Source: Betaproteobacteria bacterium
Lineage (GTDB): Bacteria; Pseudomonadota; Gammaproteobacteria; Burkholderiales; SG8-39
DNA: 41,559 nucleotides
Direction of reading: 5' to 3'
Assembly (NCBI GenBank): GCA_947467435.1
Contig: CANIIA010000016.1
Location: 1-41,559 of the forward strand
The notes under the pieces: model-generated
The model's input: the letters and a program-made list of their open reading frames with translations, nothing else
What the model was told of the DNA's origin: nothing
The model's database searches: none
Made by a program: the position numbers and the translations under genes
In this document: piece by piece, positions 23,814-33,487 of the stretch
Layout: every line of letters begins with the position of its first letter
Numbering within the stretch: position 1 is the first letter of the stretch

Positions 23814-25001
23814 CTAATGACCTTGCGCGTGCTGTGCTTGTAAGGCAGCACGCGAAGGAAAGAAGCACGACGCAATCAAGGTGAATAGGGCAAATACCGC
23901 GAGCACCCGAAAGACCTGCTCAAAGCCACCGGTCGTGCGGTGCAGGTACGCAATCAAGGGCACGGCAAATGACGCAACGCCCAGCGTCACCACATACCGA
24001 ATGGCAAACACACGCGAGCGATATTCATCCGCCGTGTAGCGTCCAACAATCGCGTCATTGAGCGGAATTTGGCCAAACACTGCCAACATCAACAAGATCG
24101 CAACCCCGAGCATCATCCAACCTTGTGACGCACCCGCCAGCCACAACAAACCCACTTGTGCGGCAGCAATCGGAATCAAGAGTCGGCGCAAATCGACTTT
24201 GTCGATTAACGGGCCCACCACCAATTGCGCCAGCGCGCCAATGCAATAGACCAAGGCCACGAGTAAACCCAAGCCCATGCCAGTCTCGGTGAGTCCGCGC
24301 AAGCGCTCATCAAACACTTTAGGCATAGCGATGGTGGTGGCGTTAAAAATAATACCGCCGCAAATCGTGGCCACTAGCAAAATCCCCACAATGCGCAGGA
24401 CGGTGCCAAAGTCCATGTGGAGGCCAAGTTTCTTACCGGTTTTTTTGATCGGGCCTGGGTCTTGCACTAAAACAATAAACGCCACGCCGCAGGCAAGACA
24501 AATCACACCCGGCACATAAAACGCCCAGCGCCAACCCAACCAATCCATTAAGCCGCCGGCAATGATGGCCGCAAACGCCAGACCTAAATTTCCCCACAAT
24601 CCATTCACGCCCAAAACATAACCCATGCGCGCTGGATCCGTAATGATCATGGCTGTAGCCACCGGATGATAGATCGCGCCAAATAAACCCACCCCAGTTA
24701 ACCCCAGCGCAATTTGCCAAGGCGTTTGTGCACAACCGGTGAGTAGCAACATCACACCGATACCGAAAAAAAACACCACCAACATCTTGTAACGACTCCA
24801 GCGATCGCCCAGATAACCTGCCGGAATCGAACAGGCACCAAAGGCGATAAAACCACCCACGGTCAGCGGCAACAATTCCGCATAGGATTGATTTAACTCG
24901 CGCGATAACGCCAGCACCACCGTCGGAAAGATCAGCATCGCCAAGTGATCAAGCGCATGCCCGATATTAATAAAAGACAACATCCAAGGATTTGCTTTCA
25001 T
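23814..25001 (-). CDS. MFS transporter
   Basis: This is a roughly 395-aa major facilitator superfamily protein with about 12 hydrophobic segments. The loop after helix 2 reads GYLGDRWSRYKML, the family A-like motif (G-x-x-x-D-R-x-x-R). Helix 4-5 contain ITDPARMGYVLGVNGLWGNL. The first helix begins INIGHALDHLAMLIFPTVVL, seen in several putative drug or organic-acid transporters, but substrate cannot be assigned. The start at 25001 is used; a start five codons upstream (25016) is less likely because it lacks a ribosome site. It diverges from mobA with 87 bases between starts. Confidence 0.88.
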   Translation of the reverse strand: MKANPWMLSFINIGHALDHLAMLIFPTVVLALSRELNQSYAELLPLTVGGFIAFGACSIPAGYLGDRWSRYKMLVVFFFGIGVMLLLTGCAQTPWQIALGLTGVGLFGAIYHPVATAMIITDPARMGYVLGVNGLWGNLGLAFAAIIAGGLMDWLGWRWAFYVPGVICLACGVAFIVLVQDPGPIKKTGKKLGLHMDFGTVLRIVGILLVATICGGIIFNATTIAMPKVFDERLRGLTETGMGLGLLVALVYCIGALAQLVVGPLIDKVDLRRLLIPIAAAQVGLLWLAGASQGWMMLGVAILLMLAVFGQIPLNDAIVGRYTADEYRSRVFAIRYVVTLGVASFAVPLIAYLHRTTGGFEQVFRVLAVFALFTLIASCFFPSRAALQAQHAQGH

Positions 25002-25088
25002 GACTCGGCCCCGCATCTGAGTACGTACGCATCGAGTTTGGCACGCAGCCCAGTGGCGTGCAATGCAGATTCACTTAGAATCCAAGGC

Positions 25089-25694
25089 ATGGAAAAAATC
25101 TCAGGCATCGTACTTGCCGGTGGCTTAGGTCGTCGCATGGGGGGCGTAGATAAGGGGCTGCAATTACTGCACGGCCAACCGATGGTCGCCCATGCAATCA
25201 AACGCCTCGCTCCACAGGTGGATGAAATCCTGATCAACGCCAATCAAAACATCCCGACCTACGCAGCCTTTGGCTATCGCGTGGTGAGCGACACGGTGCT
25301 TGAACAAAGCGGCGGATTCGCTGGACCCTTGGCCGGTTTACAAGCGGGTCTCAGCGCAGCAAGCCACCCACTCGTAGTGACAGTGCCTTGTGATTCGCCC
25401 TTTTTGCCCACTGATTTAGTCACACGTTTGTATGCTGCAATGCAGACGCAAAGTGCTCAACTGGCCGTTGCACGCACGGGGGATCAAGTGCATCCGGTAT
25501 TTGCCTTGGTGCGACGCGACGTGTTTTCTCATCTGAGTGATTTTTTAGCTTCCGGCGGACGAAAAATTGATCGCTGGTACATGACACTTCGCATCACCGA
25601 AGTTGCCTTTGATGATCAACCCGAGGCATTTCGTAACATCAACACCAAAGAAGAACTTCATGCACACGCAGGCCACCATGACCAAACCCAGTAA
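25089..25694 (+). CDS. mobA: Molybdenum cofactor guanylyltransferase MobA
   Basis: MobA attaches GMP to molybdopterin to make the bis-MGD cofactor used by FdhA. The 201-aa protein shows the nucleotide-binding loop GIVLAGGLGRRMGGVDKGLQ (about residues 6-24), the segment LINANQNIPTYAAFG, and the metal-binding TVPCDSPFLPTDLV, all typical of the family. Length is normal for MobA (about 190-200 aa). An upstream reading begins in the divergent gene and is not supported; the ATG at 25089 starts one codon before the family consensus. The last 35 codons overlap the start of moeA, so mobA and moeA are probably cotranscribed. Confidence 0.95.
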   Translation: MEKISGIVLAGGLGRRMGGVDKGLQLLHGQPMVAHAIKRLAPQVDEILINANQNIPTYAAFGYRVVSDTVLEQSGGFAGPLAGLQAGLSAASHPLVVTVPCDSPFLPTDLVTRLYAAMQTQSAQLAVARTGDQVHPVFALVRRDVFSHLSDFLASGGRKIDRWYMTLRITEVAFDDQPEAFRNINTKEELHAHAGHHDQTQ

Positions 25695-26979
25695 CGTCAC
25701 CGTGCCCTCGATTGACGCTGTTGTTTCGTGCTTATCGGATTACGATCCGAACGCCTTACACGTCGATCGTGCGCGCGAAGCCATGCGCGCATGTTTAATT
25801 CCATTAACGCAGACTGAACGCGTGCCGCTACGCGCGGCGCTGGGTCGCGTGCTTGCCGAACAAATCGTTCCAACCATCAACGTCCCCTCCCATGCCAATT
25901 CCGCGATGGATGGTTACGCCGTACGCGCCGCTGATTTAAATGCCCAACAACCCGTTTCGCTGACCGAAGTGGGTGGCGCATTTGCTGGGCGTGCGTTTGA
26001 TGGCACGTTGGGCCAGGGTGAATGTGTGCGCATCATGACCGGCGCAGTCATGCCTCAGGGTAGCGACACAGTTGTGATTCAAGAAATGACTCGCCAAGAA
26101 CACGGTCGTATCGTGATTCCCGCCGCTCAACGTGCCGGACAAAACGTGCGCCTTGCAGGCGAAGATCTTCGGATTGGGGTCCCCGTGCTTCAACCTGGTC
26201 GACGACTCCAAGCCGCAGATATCGGCTTGATCGCCTCGTTGGGCATCGGTGAAGTACAAGTGATTCGACGTTTACGAGTTGCGTTTTTTTCAACCGGTGA
26301 TGAACTGGCCTCGATTGGTACGCCACTGCAACCTGGCGAAGTCTATGACTCGAATCGTTACACCTTACAGGCCATGCTCGAGACCCTAGGGGTTGAGTGG
26401 ATTGACTTGGGCGTCGTACGCGATGATCCGACTGCGCTTGAAGCCGCGTTTCTTCAAGCCGCGCAACAGGCCGATGCCATCGTTACCTCCGGTGGAGTTT
26501 CAGTCGGCGAGGCCGATTTCACCAAAGCCACCATGGCGAAACTTGGCGAAGTGTTATTTTGGAAAATCGCGATGCGCCCCGGACGACCGATGGCATTTGG
26601 ACGGATCCAAACTGCCGAGCATCAAGCGGCATTATTTGGCTTACCGGGTAACCCCGTGGCAGTGATGGTGACGTTTTATCAATTCGTGCGTCAGGCATTG
26701 CTATATTTATCTGGTTGCAAAGACGCAGTCGAGCCTGGCACCACTCAAGCCATCAGCACACAAGCCATTCGTAAAGTCGCCGGGCGAACCGAATATCAAC
26801 GTGGGATCGCGCAATGGCACGATGCACGCTTAGAGGTTCGGCTCACCGGCCAACAAGGCTCAGGCGTTCTGCGCTCGATGTCGGAAGCCAATTGTTTTAT
26901 CGTGCTCGAACATACACGCGGCGACGTGACTGCGGGCGAATTGGTCACGATTCAACTCTTTGATGGCTTGATGTCATGA
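25660..26979 (+). CDS. moeA: Molybdopterin molybdenumtransferase MoeA
   Basis: MoeA inserts molybdenum into adenylylated molybdopterin to make active cofactor. The protein of about 439 aa contains HANSAMDGYAVRAADL, GVSVGEADFTKATM, the IAMRPGRPMAFGRI segment and the LPGNPVAVMVTFYQFVRQ motif, in the order expected. Length is at the upper end of the family (usual about 400-410 aa), due to an N-terminal extension of about 20-30 residues. The ATG at 25660 has an AAAGAAGAA site, and the ATG at 25678 is the alternative. It overlaps mobA by 35 bases and tal by four bases (ATGA), so the three genes look like one operon. Confidence 0.95.
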   Translation: MHTQATMTKPSNVTVPSIDAVVSCLSDYDPNALHVDRAREAMRACLIPLTQTERVPLRAALGRVLAEQIVPTINVPSHANSAMDGYAVRAADLNAQQPVSLTEVGGAFAGRAFDGTLGQGECVRIMTGAVMPQGSDTVVIQEMTRQEHGRIVIPAAQRAGQNVRLAGEDLRIGVPVLQPGRRLQAADIGLIASLGIGEVQVIRRLRVAFFSTGDELASIGTPLQPGEVYDSNRYTLQAMLETLGVEWIDLGVVRDDPTALEAAFLQAAQQADAIVTSGGVSVGEADFTKATMAKLGEVLFWKIAMRPGRPMAFGRIQTAEHQAALFGLPGNPVAVMVTFYQFVRQALLYLSGCKDAVEPGTTQAISTQAIRKVAGRTEYQRGIAQWHDARLEVRLTGQQGSGVLRSMSEANCFIVLEHTRGDVTAGELVTIQLFDGLMS

Positions 26980-28076
26980 ACCCACTGCACCAGATGCAAG
27001 CACTCGGTCAATCGGCTTGGCTAGATTACATTCGTCGCGACTTTGTTCTCGATGGTCAGTTGCAACAACGCATCAAGAATGACGGTGTGAGTGGTTTGAC
27101 CTCAAACCCAGCCATCTTTGAAAAAGCCATGGGCAGTGGCGCTGAATATGCGCATGCATTGCGGGCGTTAAAAATGCAAGGGCACGATGCCATGCAAATA
27201 TATGAAACGCTGGCGATCGAGGATATTCGCGCAGCAGCCGATCAATTAAATGCACAGTACGAGCGCACGCACGCGATTGATGGTTATGTCAGCTTAGAAG
27301 TCTCGCCGCATTTAGCCAACGATACGGCGGGCACCATTACGGAAGGCCGTCGACTTTGGCAGCGCGTGGATCGCGCCAATCTGATGATTAAAGTTCCCGC
27401 AACAGCGGCCGGCATTGTGGCCATTGAAGCGCTATTGCGTGAAGGAATCAATGTCAATGTGACGCTACTGTTTTCTGTCGACACCTACGTAGCGGTGGCT
27501 AACGCCTATGTGCGCGCACTACAGGCACGTCAACGCGCAGGCTTACCGATCGAGCGCCTTGCCAGCGTGGCGAGTTTTTTTATTTCACGGATCGATGCAC
27601 TCCTCGATCCACAATTGCCTAGCGAATTACAAGGTCAAACAGCCATCGCCAACGCGGGTCACGCTTACGCACAGTGGGAAAGAATATTTTCTAGTGCGCA
27701 TTGGCGCTCACTCGCCACGTTAGGCGCGCAACCACAACGTTTATTGTGGGCGAGCACAAGCACTAAAAATCCTGCGTATCGCGATGTGATGTACGTCGAA
27801 GCCCTCATCGGACCGCACACCGTCAACACCTTACCGCCAGCAACGCTTGAAGCCTTTCGCGATCACGGCATCGCCACCGCACAACTTCACAACGCGGCGC
27901 GCGACGCCAGCGCCACGCTACAAGCCGTGACCGGGACAGGAGTCAGTCTTGAGCGCGCGACAGATCAACTCCTTCGCGATGGCGTACAACTATTTGTACA
28001 CGCGTTTGATCAACTACTTACTGCAGTCGATCAAGCAGGCAGTGCGCGTGCAACCGGTGGGGGAACAAACGCGTAG
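26976..28076 (+). CDS. tal: Transaldolase (long class)
   Basis: Transaldolase moves a three-carbon unit between sugar phosphates in the pentose phosphate pathway. The 366-aa protein matches the long (about 360-380 aa) class found in actinobacteria and some proteobacteria. The Schiff-base lysine is Lys139 in LMIKVPATAAG. Other family segments are SGLTSNPAIFEKAM near the N terminus and LLWASTSTKNPAYRDVMYV, followed by GPHTVNTLPPATLEAF. Its ATG overlaps the moeA stop (ATGA), an unusual pairing. The 3' end overlaps the convergent amidase gene by 46 bases. Confidence 0.93.
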   Translation: MNPLHQMQALGQSAWLDYIRRDFVLDGQLQQRIKNDGVSGLTSNPAIFEKAMGSGAEYAHALRALKMQGHDAMQIYETLAIEDIRAAADQLNAQYERTHAIDGYVSLEVSPHLANDTAGTITEGRRLWQRVDRANLMIKVPATAAGIVAIEALLREGINVNVTLLFSVDTYVAVANAYVRALQARQRAGLPIERLASVASFFISRIDALLDPQLPSELQGQTAIANAGHAYAQWERIFSSAHWRSLATLGAQPQRLLWASTSTKNPAYRDVMYVEALIGPHTVNTLPPATLEAFRDHGIATAQLHNAARDASATLQAVTGTGVSLERATDQLLRDGVQLFVHAFDQLLTAVDQAGSARATGGGTNA

Positions 28077-29488
28077 TAATCGCGTTCAATGAGTTGGGCC
28101 AGTCGTATCGTAGAAAGGTCGCTGTAATGCGGTCCAACAATTTGTACGCTCAAAGGTAAGCCCTCTGGCGAAAGGCCTATTGGCGCAGCGGTACCAGGCA
28201 AGCCACACATACCCGAAATGCCTGCCCACCACATTTGCGTGGTGACAGGCTGTCGCTGACCATTGACTTGAATAAAGCGCTCCCAGCGCTCGCCCGGCAT
28301 CGAATGGGCAAACGCTGCAGTGGCAGCATTTGGACACAGCAGCACATCCCAGTCTTTAAAAAAATCAGCCCACGCTAAACGCATCTGGTAACGCCGGTTG
28401 GATGCGGTCAACCAATCGCGATGATGCTGTGTGTTGGCACGTACCATTTGTGCGTAATAACGTTGGTCGTTGGCACGCAACCCTGCACGCGCTGCCTGCA
28501 TTTTTGCAAACACTGCAGTCGTCTGACGACCAGAGGTCGCGCCGCGCAACAGCTGCAAAAACACCCGATGTGCTTCATCAAAATCAACGGCCGGACGAGC
28601 GCGAAAAGAAACCATGGCGCCGGCGCGCGATAACGATCGCGCCAATGCATGAATCGCTTGCTGCTGCGTGGTATCCACTTCAGCCGTTGGATGCGTAAGC
28701 AACACAGCCACGCGCAAACCACGCACCGATGAAAAACGCGCTTTCGGTAATTGCAAACGCAGCGCAACGCTGTCGATGGTTTCAGGCCCCGCCATGATCT
28801 TGAGCGCTAACTCCAAATCAAACGCACTCCGTGCCAGTGGTCCGATGGCAGAAATATCTGCAGGGTGCGCCACGCCAGGCAAGGTATGCCCCTGCATCGC
28901 ACACAAGCCATAGGTGGGTTTGTGACCATACACACCACAGTAATGCGCAGGATTACGAATCGAACCGCCGATATCACTACCGACTTCAAGGCCCGTCATC
29001 CCTGTCGCTAAGGCCACCGCAGCGCCGCCAGATGAACCGCCCGGTGTGCGCAATGGATTCCACGGATTGACTGTTTTTCCGTAGACCGGATTCAGTGTCT
29101 CCCAATCAGCCAACAAGGTTGGGACATTTGATTTACCAAACACATTCGCGCCTGCGGCACGAAAGCGCTGCACCGCGAGTGCGTCTTCTTTGACACGTTT
29201 ACGGCGATATTCGGTTAATCCCCAAGTCGTGGGTAAGCCAGCCACATCAAACGATTCTTTAACGGTCATGGGTAGACCCGCCAGGGGGCCAGCCAAATGC
29301 GCCCCCTTACGATCGATCGATCGCGCGCGTTTTCGTGCAGCTTCGATATCCAGCACCGGCAACGCGTTGAGTGCTCCATCCAATCGCGCAATACGCGCAA
29401 GGTAATGTTCGAGTAACTCAAGTGCACCGATTTTTTTTGACTGTAAAGCACGCACCAATTTCGTGGCGCTACGTAATGCAATATCCAT
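28031..29488 (-). CDS. Amidase, amidase-signature family
   Basis: This is a 485-aa amidase-signature hydrolase that cleaves an amide with a Ser-Ser-Lys triad. The triad is visible: Lys77 in MTVKES, the cis-serine Ser152 in GGSSGG, and the nucleophile Ser176 in DIGGSIR; the 24-residue spacing between the two serines is standard. Substrate is unknown; GatA can be excluded by context since no gatB or gatC is present, and the C-terminal half does not fit the usual GatA pattern. No signal peptide is seen. It lies three bases downstream of rmuC, and its 3' end overlaps tal on the other strand. Confidence 0.9.
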   Translation of the reverse strand: MDIALRSATKLVRALQSKKIGALELLEHYLARIARLDGALNALPVLDIEAARKRARSIDRKGAHLAGPLAGLPMTVKESFDVAGLPTTWGLTEYRRKRVKEDALAVQRFRAAGANVFGKSNVPTLLADWETLNPVYGKTVNPWNPLRTPGGSSGGAAVALATGMTGLEVGSDIGGSIRNPAHYCGVYGHKPTYGLCAMQGHTLPGVAHPADISAIGPLARSAFDLELALKIMAGPETIDSVALRLQLPKARFSSVRGLRVAVLLTHPTAEVDTTQQQAIHALARSLSRAGAMVSFRARPAVDFDEAHRVFLQLLRGATSGRQTTAVFAKMQAARAGLRANDQRYYAQMVRANTQHHRDWLTASNRRYQMRLAWADFFKDWDVLLCPNAATAAFAHSMPGERWERFIQVNGQRQPVTTQMWWAGISGMCGLPGTAAPIGLSPEGLPLSVQIVGPHYSDLSTIRLAQLIERDYYAFVPPPVARALPA

Positions 29489-29491
29489 GGG

Positions 29492-30811
29492 TTAAGTCTC
29501 CTCTACGCCCGCATCGTTCGATGCACCGAGCAACGCTTGCGATTGCGCATCAGGTAATGCCTCGACCGTTTTTAATTTGCGCTCCATTTGGCGTGTGCGT
29601 GTTTCTGCTTGATCGATGGAGCGCGCCACCGTTTCAAGTTGCGCCTTTGTTTTGGCCAACACCTCGCCAAATTTTCCAAATTCCGTTTTGACTGCAGCCA
29701 ATACCGCCCACACTTCTGAAGAGCGTTTTTCAATCGCCAAGGTACGAAAACCCATTTGCAAACTGTTGAGTAGCGCGGTCAGTGTGCTGGGGCCAGCCAA
29801 CGTGACACGAAACTCTCGTTGCAATAAATCGGCCAACCCATCACGGCGAAGCGCTTCAGCGTACAACCCCTCTGTGGGTAAAAACAACAACGCAAAATCC
29901 GTGGTGTGCGGCGGCTCGATGTATTTGTCTCGAATCGTGCGCGCTTCGGCTTTGATGCGCGTTTCAATGGCTTTGGATGCCTCGTTCACACCCTCGGTGT
30001 CGCCACGCTCTTGCGCAGCTAATAAGCGATCGTAATCTTCGACTGGAAACTTTGAATCAATGGGTAGCCACACTTGACCTTCATCGGCACGCCCGGGCAA
30101 GCGCAACGCAAACTCCACACGCTCGCTCGAGCCTGGTCGCGTGGCGACATTCACAGCGTATTGATCAGTGGTAAGCACCTGCGCGAGCAACGCGCCTAAC
30201 TGCACCTCACCCCAAGTGCCTCTTGTTTTGACGTTACTCAGCACGCGCTTTAAATCGCCCACACCCACGGCGAGCGTTTGCATTTCGCCAATACCCTTAT
30301 GCACCGCTTCGAGCTGCGAGGAGACCAATTTAAAAGATTCGCCCAAACGTTGCTCGAGCGTCGCGTGTAACTTTTCGTCGACCGTCTGGCGCATTTTTTC
30401 GAGTTGTTCGCCATTGTCTTTACGAATCAACTCTAGGCGCTGCTCAATCAAGGCACGCATTTCAGTGAGGCGCTGATCTTGATTGGTTTGCATCACGCTC
30501 AGCTGTTGATTTTGCGCTGCTGAAAATCGCTGTAACGTGACGTCGTTTTCTTCGCGTGCAATCCGGCTCACCGTGGCGAGCTGCGTGAGCAACGATTTTT
30601 CTGCACGCTCGATACCGGCGGCCAATTCACTGCGCGACTCGCGTGCTGCAGTCTGTGCTTCGGTACGCGCTTGTGACAAGGCTTCGCGCAATAACTGATC
30701 CGATGCGCTGGGCGTGCCGCGCTGACGCAGCATCAGCACAGTCAAGCCAAGCGCAATGCAGACCAATAGAACAACCAGCCATGGCAGCGCGAGATGAAGG
30801 AACTCGGTCAT
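29492..30811 (-). CDS. rmuC: DNA recombination protein RmuC
   Basis: RmuC is a predicted inner-membrane-anchored protein of the RmuC family, which limits DNA inversions and other recombination and has a nuclease-like domain. The 439-aa protein has one N-terminal hydrophobic helix (LPWLVVLLVCIALGLTVLML), then a coiled-coil of about 140 residues rich in Gln, Glu and Arg, then the conserved domain with TRGTWGEVQLGALLAQVLT and DEGQVWLPIDSKFPVEDYDR and the downstream FLPTEGLYAEALRRDGL. A 102-base gap separates its start from the ABC permease gene on the same strand. Length agrees with the family. Confidence 0.93.
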   Translation of the reverse strand: MTEFLHLALPWLVVLLVCIALGLTVLMLRQRGTPSASDQLLREALSQARTEAQTAARESRSELAAGIERAEKSLLTQLATVSRIAREENDVTLQRFSAAQNQQLSVMQTNQDQRLTEMRALIEQRLELIRKDNGEQLEKMRQTVDEKLHATLEQRLGESFKLVSSQLEAVHKGIGEMQTLAVGVGDLKRVLSNVKTRGTWGEVQLGALLAQVLTTDQYAVNVATRPGSSERVEFALRLPGRADEGQVWLPIDSKFPVEDYDRLLAAQERGDTEGVNEASKAIETRIKAEARTIRDKYIEPPHTTDFALLFLPTEGLYAEALRRDGLADLLQREFRVTLAGPSTLTALLNSLQMGFRTLAIEKRSSEVWAVLAAVKTEFGKFGEVLAKTKAQLETVARSIDQAETRTRQMERKLKTVEALPDAQSQALLGASNDAGVEET

Positions 30812-30844
30812 GCGCTATTGTAACGGCGTGCGCATCGCATCGGG

Positions 30845-30881
30845 GAGATCACTGCGTGAGCGCAAGCGCTGAAACGATCTC
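30845..30881. repeat. Nested inverted repeats upstream of rmuC
   Basis: GAGATC (30845-30850) pairs with GATCTC (30876-30881); between them AGCGCAAGCGCT (30859-30870) is a near-perfect palindrome. They lie in the 102-base gap between the ABC permease stop and the rmuC start. A promoter operator or a weak terminator for the permease transcript are both possible. Confidence 0.35.
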
Positions 30882-30913
30882 GATACCTGTCGGTACGCAC
30901 ACGCAACGCGAGG

Positions 30914-33487
30914 CTAGCTTTCGCCACGCAGCACGAGGGCAGGCGAAGCCCGCAGCACCGATCGAATTGACAGCTGTGCATTCAGACTAAACAACAGCAC
31001 GCCGATCAAGGGCCCTGCAAACCAGATCCACGGCGTCCATGGGGGTTCGATCTCAAACACCCGCCACGCCAGTAGCGCGCTAATACAGGCTGCACCGCAC
31101 GCGGCCAACACACCAGCGAGTAAACCCATCACAAGAAACTCAATCCGCTGCGTGCTGCGCACCTGTGCAGCGGAGGCACCCAAGGCACGCAAGATCGCCG
31201 TTTGATGTCGGCGGGACGCTTCACTGGCATTAAGTGCGGCGTACAACACTAACAATCCCGCAATCAACGCAAATCCAAAAACCGCTTGTACCGCAGCGGC
31301 TAACTGTTCAAACAGGACTTGCACTTGGCGCAAGCTGGCATCCAAATCGACCACCGTCATGTTCGGAAATCGCGCCACCAGTTGTTCTGCAAACGATGCT
31401 TGTGTCGGTGCTAAACGAAACGACGTAATGTAGGACGCTGGCTGCTGCTGTAACACCCACGGTGGCGTGAGAACAAAAAAATTCACACGCATCGATTCCC
31501 AACGCAACGTACGTAACGACGTAATTTCAACATCAACTGGAACACCCGCGACACTGTAGGTCAGACGATCGCCAAGCTTTAGACCTAACGTGCGCGCCAA
31601 GCCCGCTTCTACGGAGGCTTCGGCCTTTGCAGCGTGTTCCGGTGCAATTCCCTTTGCAGCGTGTTCCGGTGCATACCACTGCCCAGCTGTAATTCGATTT
31701 CCAACCGGTAACGCCGTTTGATACGACAAATTAAATTCACGCTCGACCAAACGCTTGGCACGCTCATCCACGTAATCTGCTTCGCTCACCGGACGTGCAT
31801 TGATCGCAATTAAACGCCCACGCACCATCGGTGCTAATTCGGGCACGGGCAATTGAGCTGCGGAAAACAGCGCTTGTAATGGCGCTCGTTGCTCAGGTTG
31901 GATGCCAATCAAAAATCGATTCGGCGCATCGGGCGGCGCGGCAGCGCGCCAAGCAGTCAGTAAATCCGTGCGCGTGGTTGTGAGTAACAACATAGCCATC
32001 AACGCCAACGCAAGACAGGCCAATTGCACCGCATTTGCGCGCAAATGACGGCGTAACTGGTTGAGCGCATAACGTACCGAGACGGCAGGCACAGAAAGGG
32101 GTACGAGCAGTGCCGTCAACACACGCGCACTGACGGCTGACGAGAACACGCGCAAACCTAATAATGCGGCACCAAAAAACAACAACGCGGCAAATATAAA
32201 ACCACCCACCACGACCGCGCCTAACCGCGCATCTCCGGCTTGCCAAAACAACAATCCAACCAACACCAGCGCACCAAGTACCCAGGCATGTAAAGCGCTG
32301 ACAGGTAATTGCCCCACCTCACGACGCATGACACGTAACGCAGGCACGCCTTTGAGTTGCATGAGTGGGGGTAAGGAAAACCCAAGCAATAACACCATAC
32401 CAATCGATAACCCTTGAAACGCTGGCATCACACTTGGTGCTGGTAACACGGCACTCACCCATTGACTTAGGCCGTAGGCGATCGCCATTTGCGCAAAGAA
32501 CCCCAACAGCAAACCAATGCTGCAAGCAAGTAATCCAAGCAGCGTCAGCGCCGTGGCATGCAAGGCCAGTAACCGAGATTGCGTTGCACCCAAGCAACGC
32601 ATGACTGCACAAGCGTCCAAATGTCGTGCAGTGTATTGACGCACACTCAACGCAATTGCCACCGCAGCCAGTACGGCAGCGAGCAGCGCAGCCAGTCCAA
32701 GAAAACGTTGCGCACGGTCTAGTGCAGAGCGAATTTCAGGCCGCGCGTTATCCAATGTTTCGATGCGCTGGCCACGTTGTAGCAACGGCGCTTTCCATGC
32801 AGCGTACGCATCCACATCGGTACGTTCACCGGCAGCAAACAGTTGATACGTTACGCGACTCCCCGGGCGTATCAAGGTGGTGGCAGGTACGTCATCGATA
32901 TGCATCATCACGCGTGGCGCGATATTAAAAAAATTCATGCCACGGTCTGGCTCTTGCGTGAGTACCGCCGCAACATGTAAGCGCAGCGCACCTAATTGCA
33001 ACGGGTCTCCCACTTTTAAACCCAACGCCACACTGGCACGTTCGTCTAACCACACTTCACCACGTTGGATTGGATTGGCAACAGCTGCATCCATTGCACC
33101 CAAGCGCGGTGCAACGCGTAACTGACCACGCAAGGGGTACGACGCACTCACCGCTTTGATGCCCACCAACAAACTCCGCGCGGGCTGCACAGCGCTCGCA
33201 GCCGTTTGTGCCATGCTGACAAATTGCATCGCGTTCGCTACGCGTAACCCACGCGCTTGGATCGCGGTCGATTCATCGACCGTCCATGCTTGATCTGCGC
33301 TTAAGACCAAATCAGCGCCGAGTAATTGATGTGCTTCGCGCGACAAGGCTTGCCGAATGCGATCGGCAAAAAAAGCCACGCTGCTCACACTGGCTACTGC
33401 AAGAATCAACGCCATGGCCAGCACACGCAACTCGCCACCCCGCCAGTCACGCCACAACAACCGCAACGATAAGCGTAAGGTGTTCAT
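30914..33487 (-). CDS. FtsX-like ABC transporter permease (YbbP/lipoprotein-exporter type)
   Basis: This is an 857-aa membrane protein with about ten hydrophobic segments in two blocks, each with an FtsX-type domain, separated by large periplasmic regions. The first helix (LRVLAMALILAVASVSSVAFF) is followed by a long external domain; the second FtsX block ends near WFAGPLIGVLLFSLNAQLS. This matches the YbbP-like MacB/LolC-related exporter family, whose ATPase partner is encoded just upstream. Transported material is unknown. The start ATG at 33487 overlaps the ATPase stop (ATGA). A 27-base tandem duplication in the gene adds nine residues (APEHAAKGI twice). Confidence 0.88.
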   Translation of the reverse strand: MNTLRLSLRLLWRDWRGGELRVLAMALILAVASVSSVAFFADRIRQALSREAHQLLGADLVLSADQAWTVDESTAIQARGLRVANAMQFVSMAQTAASAVQPARSLLVGIKAVSASYPLRGQLRVAPRLGAMDAAVANPIQRGEVWLDERASVALGLKVGDPLQLGALRLHVAAVLTQEPDRGMNFFNIAPRVMMHIDDVPATTLIRPGSRVTYQLFAAGERTDVDAYAAWKAPLLQRGQRIETLDNARPEIRSALDRAQRFLGLAALLAAVLAAVAIALSVRQYTARHLDACAVMRCLGATQSRLLALHATALTLLGLLACSIGLLLGFFAQMAIAYGLSQWVSAVLPAPSVMPAFQGLSIGMVLLLGFSLPPLMQLKGVPALRVMRREVGQLPVSALHAWVLGALVLVGLLFWQAGDARLGAVVVGGFIFAALLFFGAALLGLRVFSSAVSARVLTALLVPLSVPAVSVRYALNQLRRHLRANAVQLACLALALMAMLLLTTTRTDLLTAWRAAAPPDAPNRFLIGIQPEQRAPLQALFSAAQLPVPELAPMVRGRLIAINARPVSEADYVDERAKRLVEREFNLSYQTALPVGNRITAGQWYAPEHAAKGIAPEHAAKAEASVEAGLARTLGLKLGDRLTYSVAGVPVDVEITSLRTLRWESMRVNFFVLTPPWVLQQQPASYITSFRLAPTQASFAEQLVARFPNMTVVDLDASLRQVQVLFEQLAAAVQAVFGFALIAGLLVLYAALNASEASRRHQTAILRALGASAAQVRSTQRIEFLVMGLLAGVLAACGAACISALLAWRVFEIEPPWTPWIWFAGPLIGVLLFSLNAQLSIRSVLRASPALVLRGES
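31624..31673. repeat. 27-bp-period direct repeat inside the ABC permease gene
   Basis: CCTTTGCAGCGTGTTCCGGT and the next three bases occur perfectly twice (31624-31646 and 31651-31673), a 23-base match with a 27-base period. It is in frame and duplicates nine residues in the periplasmic part of the permease. This looks like a recent slippage or unequal-recombination product. Confidence 0.9.
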
